Shown: positions 53,735 to 63,259, counted from the first letter of the stretch. The stretch is 64,000 nucleotides of DNA from Candidatus Mailhella excrementigallinarum (GCA_944324075.1 CALUUZ010000003.1:1-64000), one strand, 5' to 3'. Program-made: numbers and translations. Notes: generated by a model from the sequence alone, not told the origin.

Positions 53735-53971
53735 TCAGAGAAAGTCGGGATCCACCGCAGCCTTGCCATTGGCAAGCATCAGCCGGACATACTGCACGCT
53801 TTTTGCATCCACCGGCACGATGGGAAAGGCCTTGCCACAGGCGTCACACCGCGCCATGGCTGGCTGCATGGGAGAAAGCAGAGCTACCTGGTGACCGCAA
53901 TGAGGGCAGAGGTAAAAAAAAAGCAGATCCATACCGTGAGGCTGCACGGGCTGAACAGGGCGTTGCGACAT
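53735..53971 (-). CDS. Small double-CxxC zinc-ribbon protein
   Basis: 78 residues. LCPHCGHQVALL and ARCDACGKAFPIVPVD give two CxxC pairs about 20 residues apart, a small zinc ribbon; the rest is short. It starts six bases after the gpmI stop on the same strand and is the third gene of the rsfS-gpmI group. AAGGA lies nine bases before ATG. Function unknown. Confidence 0.65.
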   Translation of the reverse strand: MSQRPVQPVQPHGMDLLFFYLCPHCGHQVALLSPMQPAMARCDACGKAFPIVPVDAKSVQYVRLMLANGKAAVDPDFL

Positions 53972-53977
53972 AATATA

Positions 53978-55516
53978 TCATCCTTGGGCGGACGCCAGCA
54001 ACGGGCGTCCGGTCATGACCTGCGGCCGGGGAACTCCATACAGATCCAGAACTGTCGGAGCAATATCGCTCAATCGTCCGTTGTCAAGCAACGCCCGGCT
54101 CTTTCCACCTTCCAGCACAATCAGGGGGGTCCGGTTCATGGTATGTGCTGTCTGAGGCTTCCCTTCAGCATCAAGCATCTGCTCCGCATTGCCATGGTCA
54201 GCAGTGATTATCAGACGCCCACCGCTGGCGGCGACAGCGCTCTCTATGCGGGCTACACAGGCATCAACGACTTCACAGGCGGCAATGGCGGCATCAAGCA
54301 CACCGGTGTGACCGATCATGTCCGGATTGGCCAGATTGCAAACCAGAAAATCGTACATTCCGCTGTTCCATGCATCTGTCAGGCGATCCGTGACTTCCAG
54401 AGCGCTCATGGCTGGCTTGAGATCATAGGTAGGAACATCACGCGGCGAATCCACGAGTATGCGATCTTCTCCGTCAAACGGCTGCTCCCTGCCGCCATTG
54501 AAGAAATAGGTCACATGCGCGTATTTTTCGGTTTCCGCAATGCGCAGTTGCCGCATACCCTCGCGGGAAAGCACCTCTCCCAGTGTCTGCGGAAGATTAT
54601 CCTTTTCAAAAGCTACCGGGCAATGCAGCGTGGCATCGTAGGACACCATGGACGAAAAACCTGCAAGTTCAGGGACTTCTCCTCTCTCAAACGCATCAAA
54701 GCTTTTATCCAGAAAGACATGGGCAAGTTCCCGGGCACGATCCGCCCGGAAATTGAAAAAGAATATGCCATCACCTGGCCGTACCGCTGCCTCGTTTTGG
54801 GGCAGCACCACCCGGGGGGTGATGAATTCATCCGTCTGTCCGGAAACATACGCCGCACGCAATGCCGATGCCGGGTCCGGCGCTGGTTCTCCCCTGCCAT
54901 GCAGGAGCAAATTCCACGCCACACTGACGCGATCCCACCGCTTATCGCGATCCATGGCGTAAAAACGCCCGCACAGGGTGGCCAGACGGGCTCCATGCTC
55001 CTTCAGCACGGGCAGAAGCCGCTCCACATAGTCTGCGCCTCCACAGGGGGAAGTGTCGCGACCGTCCATAAACGCATGTACCAGGGCAGAAACGCCCTGC
55101 GTTCCGGCAAGCTTTATCAGCGCTTCCAGATGGCGTATATGGCTGTGCACACCGCCGTCGGAAAGCAATCCCATGAAGTGGAGCCGGCCTCCCCGGGCGC
55201 GTACAGCGGCACACAGATCAAGAATTACCGGATTTTCGAACAGAGTCCCGTTTTCAATGGCCAGATCTATACGCGTCATATCCTGATATACCACGCGTCC
55301 GGCTCCGATATTCAGATGCCCTACCTCCGAATTGCCGATAAAGCCATCCGGCAAACCTACATCACGGCCGGAGGCGGAAAGCGATGTCACGCCGGGCAGC
55401 GCAAGCAACCGATCCAGCATGGGAGTACGGGCAAGGGATATGGCGTTCCCCGGCCCGGCCGGAGCCAGGCCGAAGCCGTCAAGAATAAGCAGCAGTATGG
55501 GCGTGACAGATTTCAT
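53978..55516 (-). CDS. gpmI: Phosphoglycerate mutase, cofactor-independent (GpmI)
   Basis: 512 residues, the usual length. ILLLILDGFG with the first metal Asp, GFIGNSEVGHLNIGAGRVVYQDMTRID with the catalytic Ser, LSDGGVHSH and HAFMDGRDTSP, and near the end NLANPDMIGHTG and ITADHGNAEQM with the second metal site. It interconverts 3- and 2-phosphoglycerate in glycolysis and gluconeogenesis, needs Mn2+. It lies 17 bases after rsfS and before the zinc-ribbon gene. Confidence 0.97.
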   Translation of the reverse strand: MKSVTPILLLILDGFGLAPAGPGNAISLARTPMLDRLLALPGVTSLSASGRDVGLPDGFIGNSEVGHLNIGAGRVVYQDMTRIDLAIENGTLFENPVILDLCAAVRARGGRLHFMGLLSDGGVHSHIRHLEALIKLAGTQGVSALVHAFMDGRDTSPCGGADYVERLLPVLKEHGARLATLCGRFYAMDRDKRWDRVSVAWNLLLHGRGEPAPDPASALRAAYVSGQTDEFITPRVVLPQNEAAVRPGDGIFFFNFRADRARELAHVFLDKSFDAFERGEVPELAGFSSMVSYDATLHCPVAFEKDNLPQTLGEVLSREGMRQLRIAETEKYAHVTYFFNGGREQPFDGEDRILVDSPRDVPTYDLKPAMSALEVTDRLTDAWNSGMYDFLVCNLANPDMIGHTGVLDAAIAACEVVDACVARIESAVAASGGRLIITADHGNAEQMLDAEGKPQTAHTMNRTPLIVLEGGKSRALLDNGRLSDIAPTVLDLYGVPRPQVMTGRPLLASAQG

Positions 55517-55533
55517 GTTTCACCAGCCGTATT

Positions 55534-55914
55534 TCACGAGGCAGAGGGAACGTCGGGCAAACGCTCCGCATCGCGCCACAGACTTTCCAGATGATATATA
55601 TCGCGTTCAGCTTCCTGCATGATATGCACGATAACGTCATTCAGGTCGACCAGAATCCATAGGCCGGTCTGATACCCTTCCATACGCAGAAATTCAAAAT
55701 TGCGCTCCCTGCACAGTTCCAGAAGTCCATCCGCCAGGCTGCGAGCGTGGCGCACGGACGTAGCCGAGACAACAGCCATAATTTCCGCCAGAGGGTTTGT
55801 TCCCTGCAGATCAAAAAAGGCCGCATCCCTGGCCCGGTGTTCCTCCAGCCATGCCCGGATGCTCTCCGCCTTTTCGCGGGAGTTCACTTCAGCATATATC
55901 TTTTCTTTTTCCAT
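55534..55914 (-). CDS. rsfS: Ribosomal silencing factor RsfS
   Basis: 126 residues. Family pattern: ARDAAFFDLQGTNPLAEIMAVVSATSVRHARSLADGLLE followed by EGYQTGLWILVDLNDVIVHIMQEAERDIYHLESLW. It binds uL14 of the large subunit and blocks joining of subunits in starvation. Start at 55914 (GGGGA five bases upstream); another ATG lies five codons earlier. First gene of the rsfS-gpmI-zinc ribbon operon. Confidence 0.95.
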   Translation of the reverse strand: MEKEKIYAEVNSREKAESIRAWLEEHRARDAAFFDLQGTNPLAEIMAVVSATSVRHARSLADGLLELCRERNFEFLRMEGYQTGLWILVDLNDVIVHIMQEAERDIYHLESLWRDAERLPDVPSAS

Positions 55915-56086
55915 GTATTCCCCATTCATGCAGATCAGCTTCCAAGTTCACCCTTCGGTTCATTCCCCGCGCCTCTCTCCCAGGATCAGCGCGAAAATCC
56001 ATGCTCGCTTCCGCTTCGCTTTCGTTCTGCGGCTCTTGTAGCGCATTCCCCGACATGGCGCAAATGCCGGCCGTCCATTCCTCAAT

Positions 56087-56115
56087 TTGACAAAGCCCTC
56101 TCTCGGTGGAATTGT
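56087..56115 (+). promoter_or_regulatory. Possible promoter before the PHP gene
   Basis: TTGACA (56087-56092), 17-base spacer, AATTGT (56110-56115). The -10 box is weak. The intergenic 55915-56219 shows nothing else. Confidence 0.3.
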
Positions 56116-56219
56116 CTCAACAGGTTTTTACGCTTACTCTGTCCCGCATGGCTCTTTCCAGGAATCTGTGGCAACATTTCAATCCGAACCGTGCCCCATC
56201 CCATCTGCAGACTTCCGTC

Positions 56220-56906
56220 ATGGTGTGGGATAAACACAAGCTCATGATAGATCTTCATGTACATATAGCCGTTTCCTCCATACCGCGGACGCCCGGCCTG
56301 CCTGTGGGAGAGGCGCTGCGGTTTGCGGCATTGAACGGATATCGGGCCGTGGGCCTGATTCTGCGTTCCAGCGAACTCGACATGCCCCCGCTTATGCCGC
56401 TTGCCAAAGACATCAAACGCCTGAGTCTGCATGCGAACATTGAAGCGGTACTTGGGGTCGAACTCGTCCATATTCCCCCTGCGCTTCTCCCTGAAGCCGT
56501 GGACAATGCGCGCGAAGCCGGAGCGGGTCTAGTACTCGCACACGGAGAAACCCTTCTGGAAAATGTGGAGGAAGGAACAAATTTTGCCGCCATCATGGCA
56601 GGAGTAGATATTTTGGCGCATCCCGGCCTCATTGACGAACAGGCTGCCGTCTGTGCGGCTGAACGTGGCGTGGCGCTGGAACTTTCCTGCGCTCCGCGTC
56701 ATGCGTTCGCCAATGCGCACATTATCAGGATGGCCGAACAGTTCGGCTGCGTTCTCGTCCCGGGCAGCAGCGCGGCCGCGCATGGAGAAATACTTCCCCC
56801 TCGCCTGCGTGATCGCCTTTATCGCGGAGCAGGGCTGACAGGCGAAGCAGCCATCCTGCTGCAGCATAACGCAAGAAAAATCCTGCAAAAGCAACTGGTT
56901 TGCTGA
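56220..56906 (+). CDS. PHP-domain phosphoesterase
   Basis: About 228 residues from ATG 56220; ATG 56244 (MIDLHVH) is an alternative. MIDLHVHIAVSSI carries the first metal His pair of PHP enzymes, ALNGYRAVGLIL the usual next strand, GVELVHI (Glu), LAHGETL (His), DILAHPGLID (His) and a C-terminal GSSAAAHGEIL. The last segment NARKILQKQL resembles the end of PHP histidinol phosphatases. Substrate unknown; some PHP proteins hydrolyse nucleotides or sugar phosphates. No clear ribosome site at either start. Confidence 0.8.
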   Translation: MVWDKHKLMIDLHVHIAVSSIPRTPGLPVGEALRFAALNGYRAVGLILRSSELDMPPLMPLAKDIKRLSLHANIEAVLGVELVHIPPALLPEAVDNAREAGAGLVLAHGETLLENVEEGTNFAAIMAGVDILAHPGLIDEQAAVCAAERGVALELSCAPRHAFANAHIIRMAEQFGCVLVPGSSAAAHGEILPPRLRDRLYRGAGLTGEAAILLQHNARKILQKQLVC

Positions 56907-56943
56907 ACAAGACATACAAAATCAAAAAAACGGCATTTTTTGC

Positions 56944-56972
56944 TTGACGCTTACCCTTCGCCCTGCTAAATA
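56944..56972 (+). promoter_or_regulatory. Promoter of tRNA-Thr/tRNA-Pro
   Basis: TTGACG (56944-56949), 17-base spacer, TAAATA (56967-56972); predicted start about 15 bases before tRNA-Thr. Confidence 0.65.
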
Positions 56973-56993
56973 TCCTCTTCGCCGAAGGGAAAT

Positions 56994-57069
<76 letters not shown>

Positions 57070-57085
57070 TTATCGGTATCAGAGT

Positions 57086-57162
57086 CGGGATGTAGCGCAG
57101 CCTGGGAGCGCACCTGAATGGGGTTCAGGGGGTCGGAGGTTCAAACCCTCTCATCCCGACCA
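57086..57162 (+). tRNA. tRNA-Pro (GGG)
   Basis: 77 bases. Acceptor CGGGATG/CATCCCG, anticodon stem CCTGA/TCAGG with loop ATGGGGT giving GGG, T arm GGAGG-TTCAAAC-CCTCT, encoded CCA. Shares a transcript with tRNA-Thr, 16 bases upstream. Confidence 0.95.
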
Positions 57163-57170
57163 GAATTTCA

Positions 57171-57208
57171 AAAGGAGTTACGAAAATATATCGTAGCTCC
57201 TTTTTTTT
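57171..57208 (+). terminator. Rho-independent terminator after tRNA-Pro
   Basis: AAAGGAGTTACGA (57171-57183) pairs with TCGTAGCTCCTTT (57191-57203) with one G-U, followed by further T residues. Confidence 0.85.
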
Positions 57209-57278
57209 ATGGCTTCGTCCCGATCCACACCTCATATTCCTGCTTGTGCAGCTTTGTCCGGCACGCTATACCCGGCAC

Positions 57279-58403
57279 ATGAAACTGCTTAATCAGAATG
57301 AAGCGCAAAGCTGTGCCGATGCTCTGCTGGCCTGGTTCAAGGACGCCATGCGCCCGTTGCCCTGGCGAAAATCCTACCTTCCCTATGAGGTCTGGATTTC
57401 TGAAGTCATGCTCCAGCAAACCCAGATGGAACGAGGCGTACGCCATTTTCTGCGATGGATGAACCGCTTCCCCGACGTCAGGGCTGTTGCCGCCGCCCCG
57501 GAAGAAGATATTCTCCATGCATGGGAAGGACTGGGCTATTACCGCCGAGCCAGATTTGTGCAGGCGGCGGCAACAGCCATAGTCGAACGCCACGGCGGCA
57601 ATATTCCTGATGACGAGAAGGCCCTGGCAGCTTTGCCGGGACTGGGTCCATATACTGTCGCGGCGATTCTCGCCATAGCATTCAACAAGGATGTGCTATG
57701 TGTGGACGCCAATGTAGAGAGAGTCTTCTCCCGCCTGCTGGATCTGGATGAACCCCCGCGTCGAAAAAATGCTGCCCGTGTCATATATGAACAGGCCATG
57801 CAGATGCTGCCGCGCGGCAAGGCCCGGCTTTACAATCAGGCACTAATGGAACTGGGCGCACTGATATGCGGCAAAACGCCGCGCTGCCCCGAATGTCCCG
57901 TGCGGCACTTCTGCGAAAGCTGCCGTCTTGGCATTCAACGCGAACGCCCCGTGCCCATGGCCAAAATTCCGACCATCGACGTGCTTGGCGCATACGGGGT
58001 GCTGATGAAGGAACAGCACGTCTTTCTGATCAAAAGACCGGAACAGGGACTATGGGGAGGATTATGGGAGTTCCCCGGCATGATATCCGCCGCCGGAGAG
58101 TCTCCCGAATCCGCTGTACGACGCGTATTTCGTGAAAAATTTGCAGTGGATGTGGATATTGCCGGTTCATTGGGAACAGTGCGCCATAACTACACCAACC
58201 ACAAGCTTGTGGCTGCATTTTTTCAGGTACACTGTTCCGCAGAGGCGTGGGAACACCTTCTCACACATGGAGAAGGCATGGCGCTGCCTTCCGCTGATAT
58301 CCGCAACGTGGCCATGCCCGCCCACCATCGCAAACTTGCGGCCCGATATTTTGAAAAAACGGGAGAAACGTCCAGGCAGCTCAGCCTGCTTGGGTCGTGC
58401 TGA
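57279..58403 (+). CDS. mutY: Adenine DNA glycosylase MutY
   Basis: 374 residues. PLPWRKSYLPYEVWISEVMLQQTQMERG with the catalytic Glu, helix-hairpin-helix LPGLGPYTVAAILAIAFN followed by VDANVERVF with the catalytic Asp, an iron-sulfur Cys cluster near 205, and a C-terminal NUDIX-like domain (FLIKRPEQGLWGGLWEFPGM) that recognises 8-oxoG. It removes A paired with 8-oxoguanine. Odd: the cluster reads C-x5-C-x2-C-x5-C, one residue shorter than the usual C-x6 first spacing. ATG 57279 is used; no strong ribosome site. icd follows after 28 bases. Confidence 0.95.
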   Translation: MKLLNQNEAQSCADALLAWFKDAMRPLPWRKSYLPYEVWISEVMLQQTQMERGVRHFLRWMNRFPDVRAVAAAPEEDILHAWEGLGYYRRARFVQAAATAIVERHGGNIPDDEKALAALPGLGPYTVAAILAIAFNKDVLCVDANVERVFSRLLDLDEPPRRKNAARVIYEQAMQMLPRGKARLYNQALMELGALICGKTPRCPECPVRHFCESCRLGIQRERPVPMAKIPTIDVLGAYGVLMKEQHVFLIKRPEQGLWGGLWEFPGMISAAGESPESAVRRVFREKFAVDVDIAGSLGTVRHNYTNHKLVAAFFQVHCSAEAWEHLLTHGEGMALPSADIRNVAMPAHHRKLAARYFEKTGETSRQLSLLGSC

Positions 58404-58431
58404 TGCAGAAAATCTGCAAGGAGAATAAAAC

Positions 58432-59577
58432 ATGAATAAACAGGTATTCTGGATTGAAGGGGACGGCATCGGGCCGGAAATCTGGCAGGCAGTTCGTCCT
58501 GTTCTGGATGCGGCCCTGGCCCGCACGGGAGCGGAAGAACTGGAATGGACGGAACTGCTTGCCGGGGAAAAGGCTCTGGCGCTTACGGGAGAACTTCTGC
58601 CAAAGACAACACTGGACGCACTTGCCGGAGCGGAAGTCGCCATCAAGGGTCCGCTGGGAACGCCCGTAGGCGGGGGATTCCGCAGTCTGAACGTGACACT
58701 GCGTCAGACCCTCGACCTGTATGCCTGTATCCGGCCCGTGCGCTGGTTTGAAGGAACAGCTTCCCCCGTTCTGCACCCCGAAAAAGTGAATATGGTCATC
58801 TTCAGAGAAAACACCGAAGACGTGTACGCTGGAATCGAGTACGCGGCGGGTTCGCCCGAGGCCGTCAGACTGGCGGATTTTCTGCGAGCCGAGTTCCATG
58901 CGAACGTAGATCGGGAAGCGGCCATAGGCATCAAGCCCATGACCGAAAAAGGGTCCAAACGGCTTGTCCGGAGTGCTATCCGCTACGCACTCGCGCATGG
59001 TCTGCCCAGTGTCACCCTGGTCCACAAGGGCAATATCATGAAATTCACGGAAGGCGGTTTTCGTGCCTGGGGTTACGAAGTCGCCCGCGAGTTTGGTGAT
59101 GCCGTGATTATGGAGACGGAAGCCACTTCCAGGAACTCTGCGGGAAAGGTCATCATCCGGGATCGCATCGCTGATGCCATGTTCCAGGAAGCCCTGCTCC
59201 ATCCGGAACAGCACAGCGTACTGGCCTCTCCCAATCTGAACGGAGACTATCTTTCCGATGCCCTGGCGGCGCAGGTCGGAGGGCTGGGCATGGCTCCGGG
59301 AGTAAACATGTCTGATTCCCTGGCGATTTTTGAGGCCACACATGGTACGGCCCCCACCGCGGCGGGCAAGGATACAGCCAACCCGTGCAGCCTGCTGCTC
59401 TCGGGAGCGATGATGCTGGAACATATGGGTTTTGCCGATGCATCGCAGGTGGTGGAAAATGCGGTGAAAAACGTGATCAGGGACAGAACGGTCACTCCGG
59501 ATCTGGCTGCTGGTATGGAGGGAGCGCGCGCAGTTTCCTGTTCTGAATTTGGGCGTCTGCTGCTGGCAAAGATTTAA
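58432..59577 (+). CDS. icd: Isocitrate dehydrogenase
   Basis: 381 residues. WIEGDGIGPEIW at the start, TLRQTLDLYACIRPVRWFEG with the substrate Arg residues, FRENTEDVYAGIEY (NADP-type signature), VHKGNIMKFTEGGFRAWGYE with the catalytic Lys, SPNLNGDYLSDALAAQVGGLGMAPG, and EATHGTAPTAAGKDTANP. Oxidises isocitrate to 2-oxoglutarate. Shorter than E. coli Icd (416), as in other Deltaproteobacteria. Coenzyme choice not certain. AAGGAG is eight bases before ATG. Confidence 0.95.
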   Translation: MNKQVFWIEGDGIGPEIWQAVRPVLDAALARTGAEELEWTELLAGEKALALTGELLPKTTLDALAGAEVAIKGPLGTPVGGGFRSLNVTLRQTLDLYACIRPVRWFEGTASPVLHPEKVNMVIFRENTEDVYAGIEYAAGSPEAVRLADFLRAEFHANVDREAAIGIKPMTEKGSKRLVRSAIRYALAHGLPSVTLVHKGNIMKFTEGGFRAWGYEVAREFGDAVIMETEATSRNSAGKVIIRDRIADAMFQEALLHPEQHSVLASPNLNGDYLSDALAAQVGGLGMAPGVNMSDSLAIFEATHGTAPTAAGKDTANPCSLLLSGAMMLEHMGFADASQVVENAVKNVIRDRTVTPDLAAGMEGARAVSCSEFGRLLLAKI

Positions 59578-59601
59578 ATTTTTCGAAAGGTGATTTTTTG
59601 C

Positions 59602-59630
59602 TTGCCAAGTCCACTAACTTGAGCTAATAA
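59602..59630 (+). promoter_or_regulatory. Promoter of tRNA-Ser
   Basis: TTGCCA (59602-59607), 17-base spacer, TAATAA (59625-59630); predicted start a few bases before the tRNA. Confidence 0.55.
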
Positions 59631-59642
59631 ACATCTTCTCAC

Positions 59643-59732
59643 GGAGAGGTTTCCGAGTTGGTCTAAGGAGCACGATTGGAAATCGTGTGTGCTCAAAAGG
59701 CACCAAGAGTTCGAATCTCTTCCTCTCCGCCA
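59643..59732 (+). tRNA. tRNA-Ser (GGA)
   Basis: 90 bases, class II with long variable arm. Acceptor GGAGAGG/CCTCTCC, anticodon stem CACGA/TCGTG with loop TTGGAAA giving GGA, variable arm TGTGCTCAAAAGGCACC, T arm AAGAG-TTCGAAT-CTCTT, encoded CCA. Confidence 0.95.
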
Positions 59733-59741
59733 GATATTTAT

Positions 59742-59769
59742 AACCCGCTGATTTTACAGCGGGTTTTTT
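59742..59769 (+). terminator. Rho-independent terminator after tRNA-Ser
   Basis: AACCCGCTG (59742-59750), 6-nt loop, CAGCGGGTT (59757-59765) and further T residues. Confidence 0.9.
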
Positions 59770-60197
59770 CATGGCAAAATTTCGCTGAGTACACTTCGAG
59801 CATCGCCATGACTGCTGCTTCACCGCGTTTTCCATCGTCACACGATTCGAACTTCCGGAGCCTTTCGAGACCTACCACCTGTCTGATATACCAACGCGGT
59901 ATCCGTCATTTCAGGATAACGACATCAGGTCCAGGGTTACAGGATGAAAACCCTTCTCTCGATTTCCTGAAGCAGAAAGAGCCTTCCTCCGCAAATTCAG
60001 GAGGAACCCCAACGAAAACACCTCAGAGAGAAACAGCAAGGGACAATTGTATTCTCTTCATGGATTTGCCATGCAGAAACAAAAACCGCTCCACATGCAA
60101 GAGACAATCCGGCACAAACTTCCTGACACCGCGGTTGCCTCTCTTGATTTCCCTTTTGCCAGCTTTCTTTTCATGAGGCAGAACGGAGAAAGACAAC

Positions 60198-60352
60198 ATG
60201 TATGCGCGGCCAGCTCGCTTGAGCCTTCGTGCGGCTTCGCCGCACGAAGGCTCCGCTCCCCCTCCATCCCGGGTGGCTCGCCGCTCAAGGCCCGCTACGC
60301 TCGCGCCTCCGACGGCCAAGGTTATTTTCAACACAATTCTGCAACAGAGCGA
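60198..60352 (+). repeat. Partial GC-rich MITE-like element
   Basis: Shares GGCTCGCTTG-like and CGCTACGCTCGCGCCTCC-like stretches with the 52503 copy. The right end at 60331-60351 reads, inverted, CGCTCTGTTGCAGAATTGTG, near identical to the transposon TIR. No left end was found. A hairpin of CCTTCGTGCGGC/GCCGCACGAAGG (60222-60246) lies inside. The rest of 59770-60436 has no gene. Confidence 0.55.
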
Positions 60353-60436
60353 TCACATATTGATTTACTGAAGCATGTTCATTTCTTTTACAAAAACAGC
60401 CATCTTTTCAGGATATTTCCAACAGCATGAGATGCT

Positions 60437-63259
60437 TTAAATCGCCTTGGATGTCGCCATCATATAAATCTCATGAGGATCGAGAATCAGCACGACATTT
60501 CCGTCTCCCATGATACTCGCCCCGGAAAGGCCACGTACATCGCTGAGATACGTTCCAAGAGATTTAATAACGATTTCCTGGCGATCCAGCAAATGATCTA
60601 CTACCAGCCCCAGCCTTCGCTCGTTATCCTGAATAATGACCACGGACAACACTTCCGGCAGTTCCGTCTGGTGAGGATGGAGATTGAGCAATTCCCCCAG
60701 ATCCACGATACCCAGCACTTCGCCACGCATGGTCACGGCCTTGCGGCCCTTGACATCCGTCAAACGGACGGACTCCAGCTTGGTGGTCGTCGCCACCGCA
60801 TCCAGGGGAATGGCGTACACTTGTTCGCCCATCTTGATCATCAAGGCCTCAATAATTGCCAGGGTGAGCGGAAGGGAAAGAGTAAAACGGGTTCCCTTCC
60901 CCACCTGGGAAGAAGTACTCACACTCCCCTTGAGATTCTTGATGTTGGTACGCACCACATCCATGCCCACCCCCCGGCCGGAAATATCGGTAATTTTTTC
61001 CGCAGAGGAAAAGCCCGGGGCAAAAATAAGGTCAATGGCTTCCCTGTCATCCAGATTCTTGGCCTCATCGGGTGTGATGATACCCTTTCTGACCGCAACT
61101 TCCCGCATTTTTTCAGGGTCAATGCCCTTGCCGTCATCCTCGATTTCAATGGCGACCGAGTTCCCCTTGTGATAGGCGCGCAGCCACACCTTGCCAACTT
61201 CCGACTTGCCGGCGGCAAGTCTCGCCTCCGCCGATTCAATACCGTGATCCACAGAGTTCCGGATCAGGTGCATGAGCGGATCATTGATGACTTCCACCAC
61301 GCTTTTATCCAGCTCCGTCTCCTCGCCTTCCAGAATAAGTTCGACTTCCTTGCCGCTTTTGCGGGAAAGATCCCGCACCAGACGCGGAAAACGGGAAAAC
61401 ACGGAAGAAACCGGCACCATACGCACCTTCATAATAGTATCCTGCAGTTCGTCGGACACGCGAGCCATGGCGTAGGTGGTTTCGGAAATATCCTGGGCAA
61501 CCTGGGCAACATTCACCTGATCAGCAGGGGAAGTTTCCAGGGTCTTTGCGATCATGGCATACCGATTACGGTTGATCAGAAGCTCACCGATAAGATTCAT
61601 CAGATGGTCGAGCTTTTCATGATCCACACGAATACTGGAAGATGCCGACTTGTTGGCCGGAGCAGCCGGTACGGAAGCCGCAGAACGGGCCGCCGGCGCA
61701 GCAGGAGCACCCTGCGGTGCAGGTGAAGTGGACTTTGGAACGGCAGGAGGAGGTGTCACAGAAGCCGGAGCAATGCCGGACGCCGCCGGAACCGCCTGCG
61801 GCGCGGGAGAAGCGGTTTTCGGCGCGGCGGGCGGAGGCGTCGCCGGAGCGGGCTCTGCCGCAGGGGCGGAGGGAACCTTCAGCACATTTTCCACCATGTC
61901 ATCAATAATGCTGAGTTCCTGCCGGAGAAGATCCATCATCAGGCTGAAATCCATATCGCTCTTGCGAGCCTGATCAACAAGGCCCGCCGTGCGTTCCGCA
62001 TAGATTTTCAGCTGATCGAACCCCATGAAGCCAGCTGAATTCTGAATGGCTACCAGACAGCGATACAGCGCATCCTGCTTTTCCTTCAGGGAAGAATCCC
62101 GCTCAAGCGAGGTCATGGAGTCCCTGATAATGGCCTGCTGCTGACGCACCGCTGTACGGAACATATCCAGATCATCCTCGTTCCGATCCGCCCCGGCGGC
62201 CTGAAGAGGCTCTGCTCCCCGAGCGGAAAGATTCTCCGACGCCCCCCGCAGACTCGGCGGCAGAGCGATGGCTCCCCCGGCCACGGCCTGCTGCAGCTGC
62301 GCCAGCAGCTCTCCGGCGTCAAAGGGCGAGGCCGTGCCCGCCGTAGGGTCAATGGAGCCGATCAGGGCATCCATGACATCCACTACAACAAGCAGAAGAT
62401 CAACCAGTTCATGCGTCACAGCAAGCTCACCCTGCCGCGCGCGGTTGAGCAGCGTCTCCGCCTCATGGGTGAGCCCGTTAAGTTCCTTGTAGTCGATAAT
62501 GCCGCTGTTGCCCTTCAGATTATGAAAATACCGGAACAGGTCGTTGACAAGCTCCTTGTTCTCTCCGGGATTCTTTTCCAGTTCCAGCAGGCCGCTGTTA
62601 AGATTTTCGGTATTCTCCCGCGCTTCATCGATAAAATCTTTCAAATGCCCTTCTCCGAAAGAGGTCAGCGTGACTGTCCCCTTGCGCGGCAGCGATTCTA
62701 TCCAGTCTGCCGTACTCATGGCGTTGCGTGCGGAACGCGGCGAATCTGGCGCGGATACGGACTCGCCGGAAGCGGACTCCTGCCCCTCAGTTTTTTCAGA
62801 CACGGGCAGGGCGGAAACTTCAGGAGAGGACCGTACGGGTTCAGGTGACGGCTGGGAGGCGGACTGTCCGGACATGAGCGCATCAATCTGCGCGATGATA
62901 TGCTCAATGGGCACGTCACCTTCAGAATTGGTAGCCTCCAGATTATCAATCATTTGACGCAGAGCATCGGTGGAGGCCAGGATGACATCCATGATTTCGG
63001 GAGTCACGACCATGGTGCCCTTGCGCAGCTCATCCAGAATATTCTCCGAACGATGCGCCAGCAGATTGATGCGGTTCAGGCCGAGAAAGCCGGAAGCTCC
63101 CTTGAGGGAATGCATGGGCCGAAAAATTTCATTCAGCAGATTGAGATTGTCCGGCGCCTTTTCCAGCTCAAGCAGATTGGGCTCGATGGTTTCCAGGTGT
63201 TCCTTGGATTCGATGATAAAATCCGCGATAAGTTCCGGATCGAGAAAATCCTGGCTCAT
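60437..63259 (-). CDS. cheA: Chemotaxis histidine kinase CheA with two HPt domains and a degenerate third
   Basis: 940 residues. HPt1 with MHSLKGASGFLG (His 50), HPt2 with FHNLKGNSGIIDY (His 246), and a third HPt-like segment (about 365-440) reading LVAIQNSAGFMG, where the phosphorylated His is Val and Lys is Gln. An Ala/Pro-rich linker (about 460-530) leads to the dimerisation domain, the HATPase (LIRNSVDHGIE, DDGKGIDPEK, GRGVGMDVV, GKGTRFTLSLPLTLA) and a CheW-like domain to the end. Passes phosphate to CheY. ATG 63259 with AAGGTGAG. Downstream of cheY by 215 non-coding bases. Confidence 0.95.
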   Translation of the reverse strand: MSQDFLDPELIADFIIESKEHLETIEPNLLELEKAPDNLNLLNEIFRPMHSLKGASGFLGLNRINLLAHRSENILDELRKGTMVVTPEIMDVILASTDALRQMIDNLEATNSEGDVPIEHIIAQIDALMSGQSASQPSPEPVRSSPEVSALPVSEKTEGQESASGESVSAPDSPRSARNAMSTADWIESLPRKGTVTLTSFGEGHLKDFIDEARENTENLNSGLLELEKNPGENKELVNDLFRYFHNLKGNSGIIDYKELNGLTHEAETLLNRARQGELAVTHELVDLLLVVVDVMDALIGSIDPTAGTASPFDAGELLAQLQQAVAGGAIALPPSLRGASENLSARGAEPLQAAGADRNEDDLDMFRTAVRQQQAIIRDSMTSLERDSSLKEKQDALYRCLVAIQNSAGFMGFDQLKIYAERTAGLVDQARKSDMDFSLMMDLLRQELSIIDDMVENVLKVPSAPAAEPAPATPPPAAPKTASPAPQAVPAASGIAPASVTPPPAVPKSTSPAPQGAPAAPAARSAASVPAAPANKSASSSIRVDHEKLDHLMNLIGELLINRNRYAMIAKTLETSPADQVNVAQVAQDISETTYAMARVSDELQDTIMKVRMVPVSSVFSRFPRLVRDLSRKSGKEVELILEGEETELDKSVVEVINDPLMHLIRNSVDHGIESAEARLAAGKSEVGKVWLRAYHKGNSVAIEIEDDGKGIDPEKMREVAVRKGIITPDEAKNLDDREAIDLIFAPGFSSAEKITDISGRGVGMDVVRTNIKNLKGSVSTSSQVGKGTRFTLSLPLTLAIIEALMIKMGEQVYAIPLDAVATTTKLESVRLTDVKGRKAVTMRGEVLGIVDLGELLNLHPHQTELPEVLSVVIIQDNERRLGLVVDHLLDRQEIVIKSLGTYLSDVRGLSGASIMGDGNVVLILDPHEIYMMATSKAI

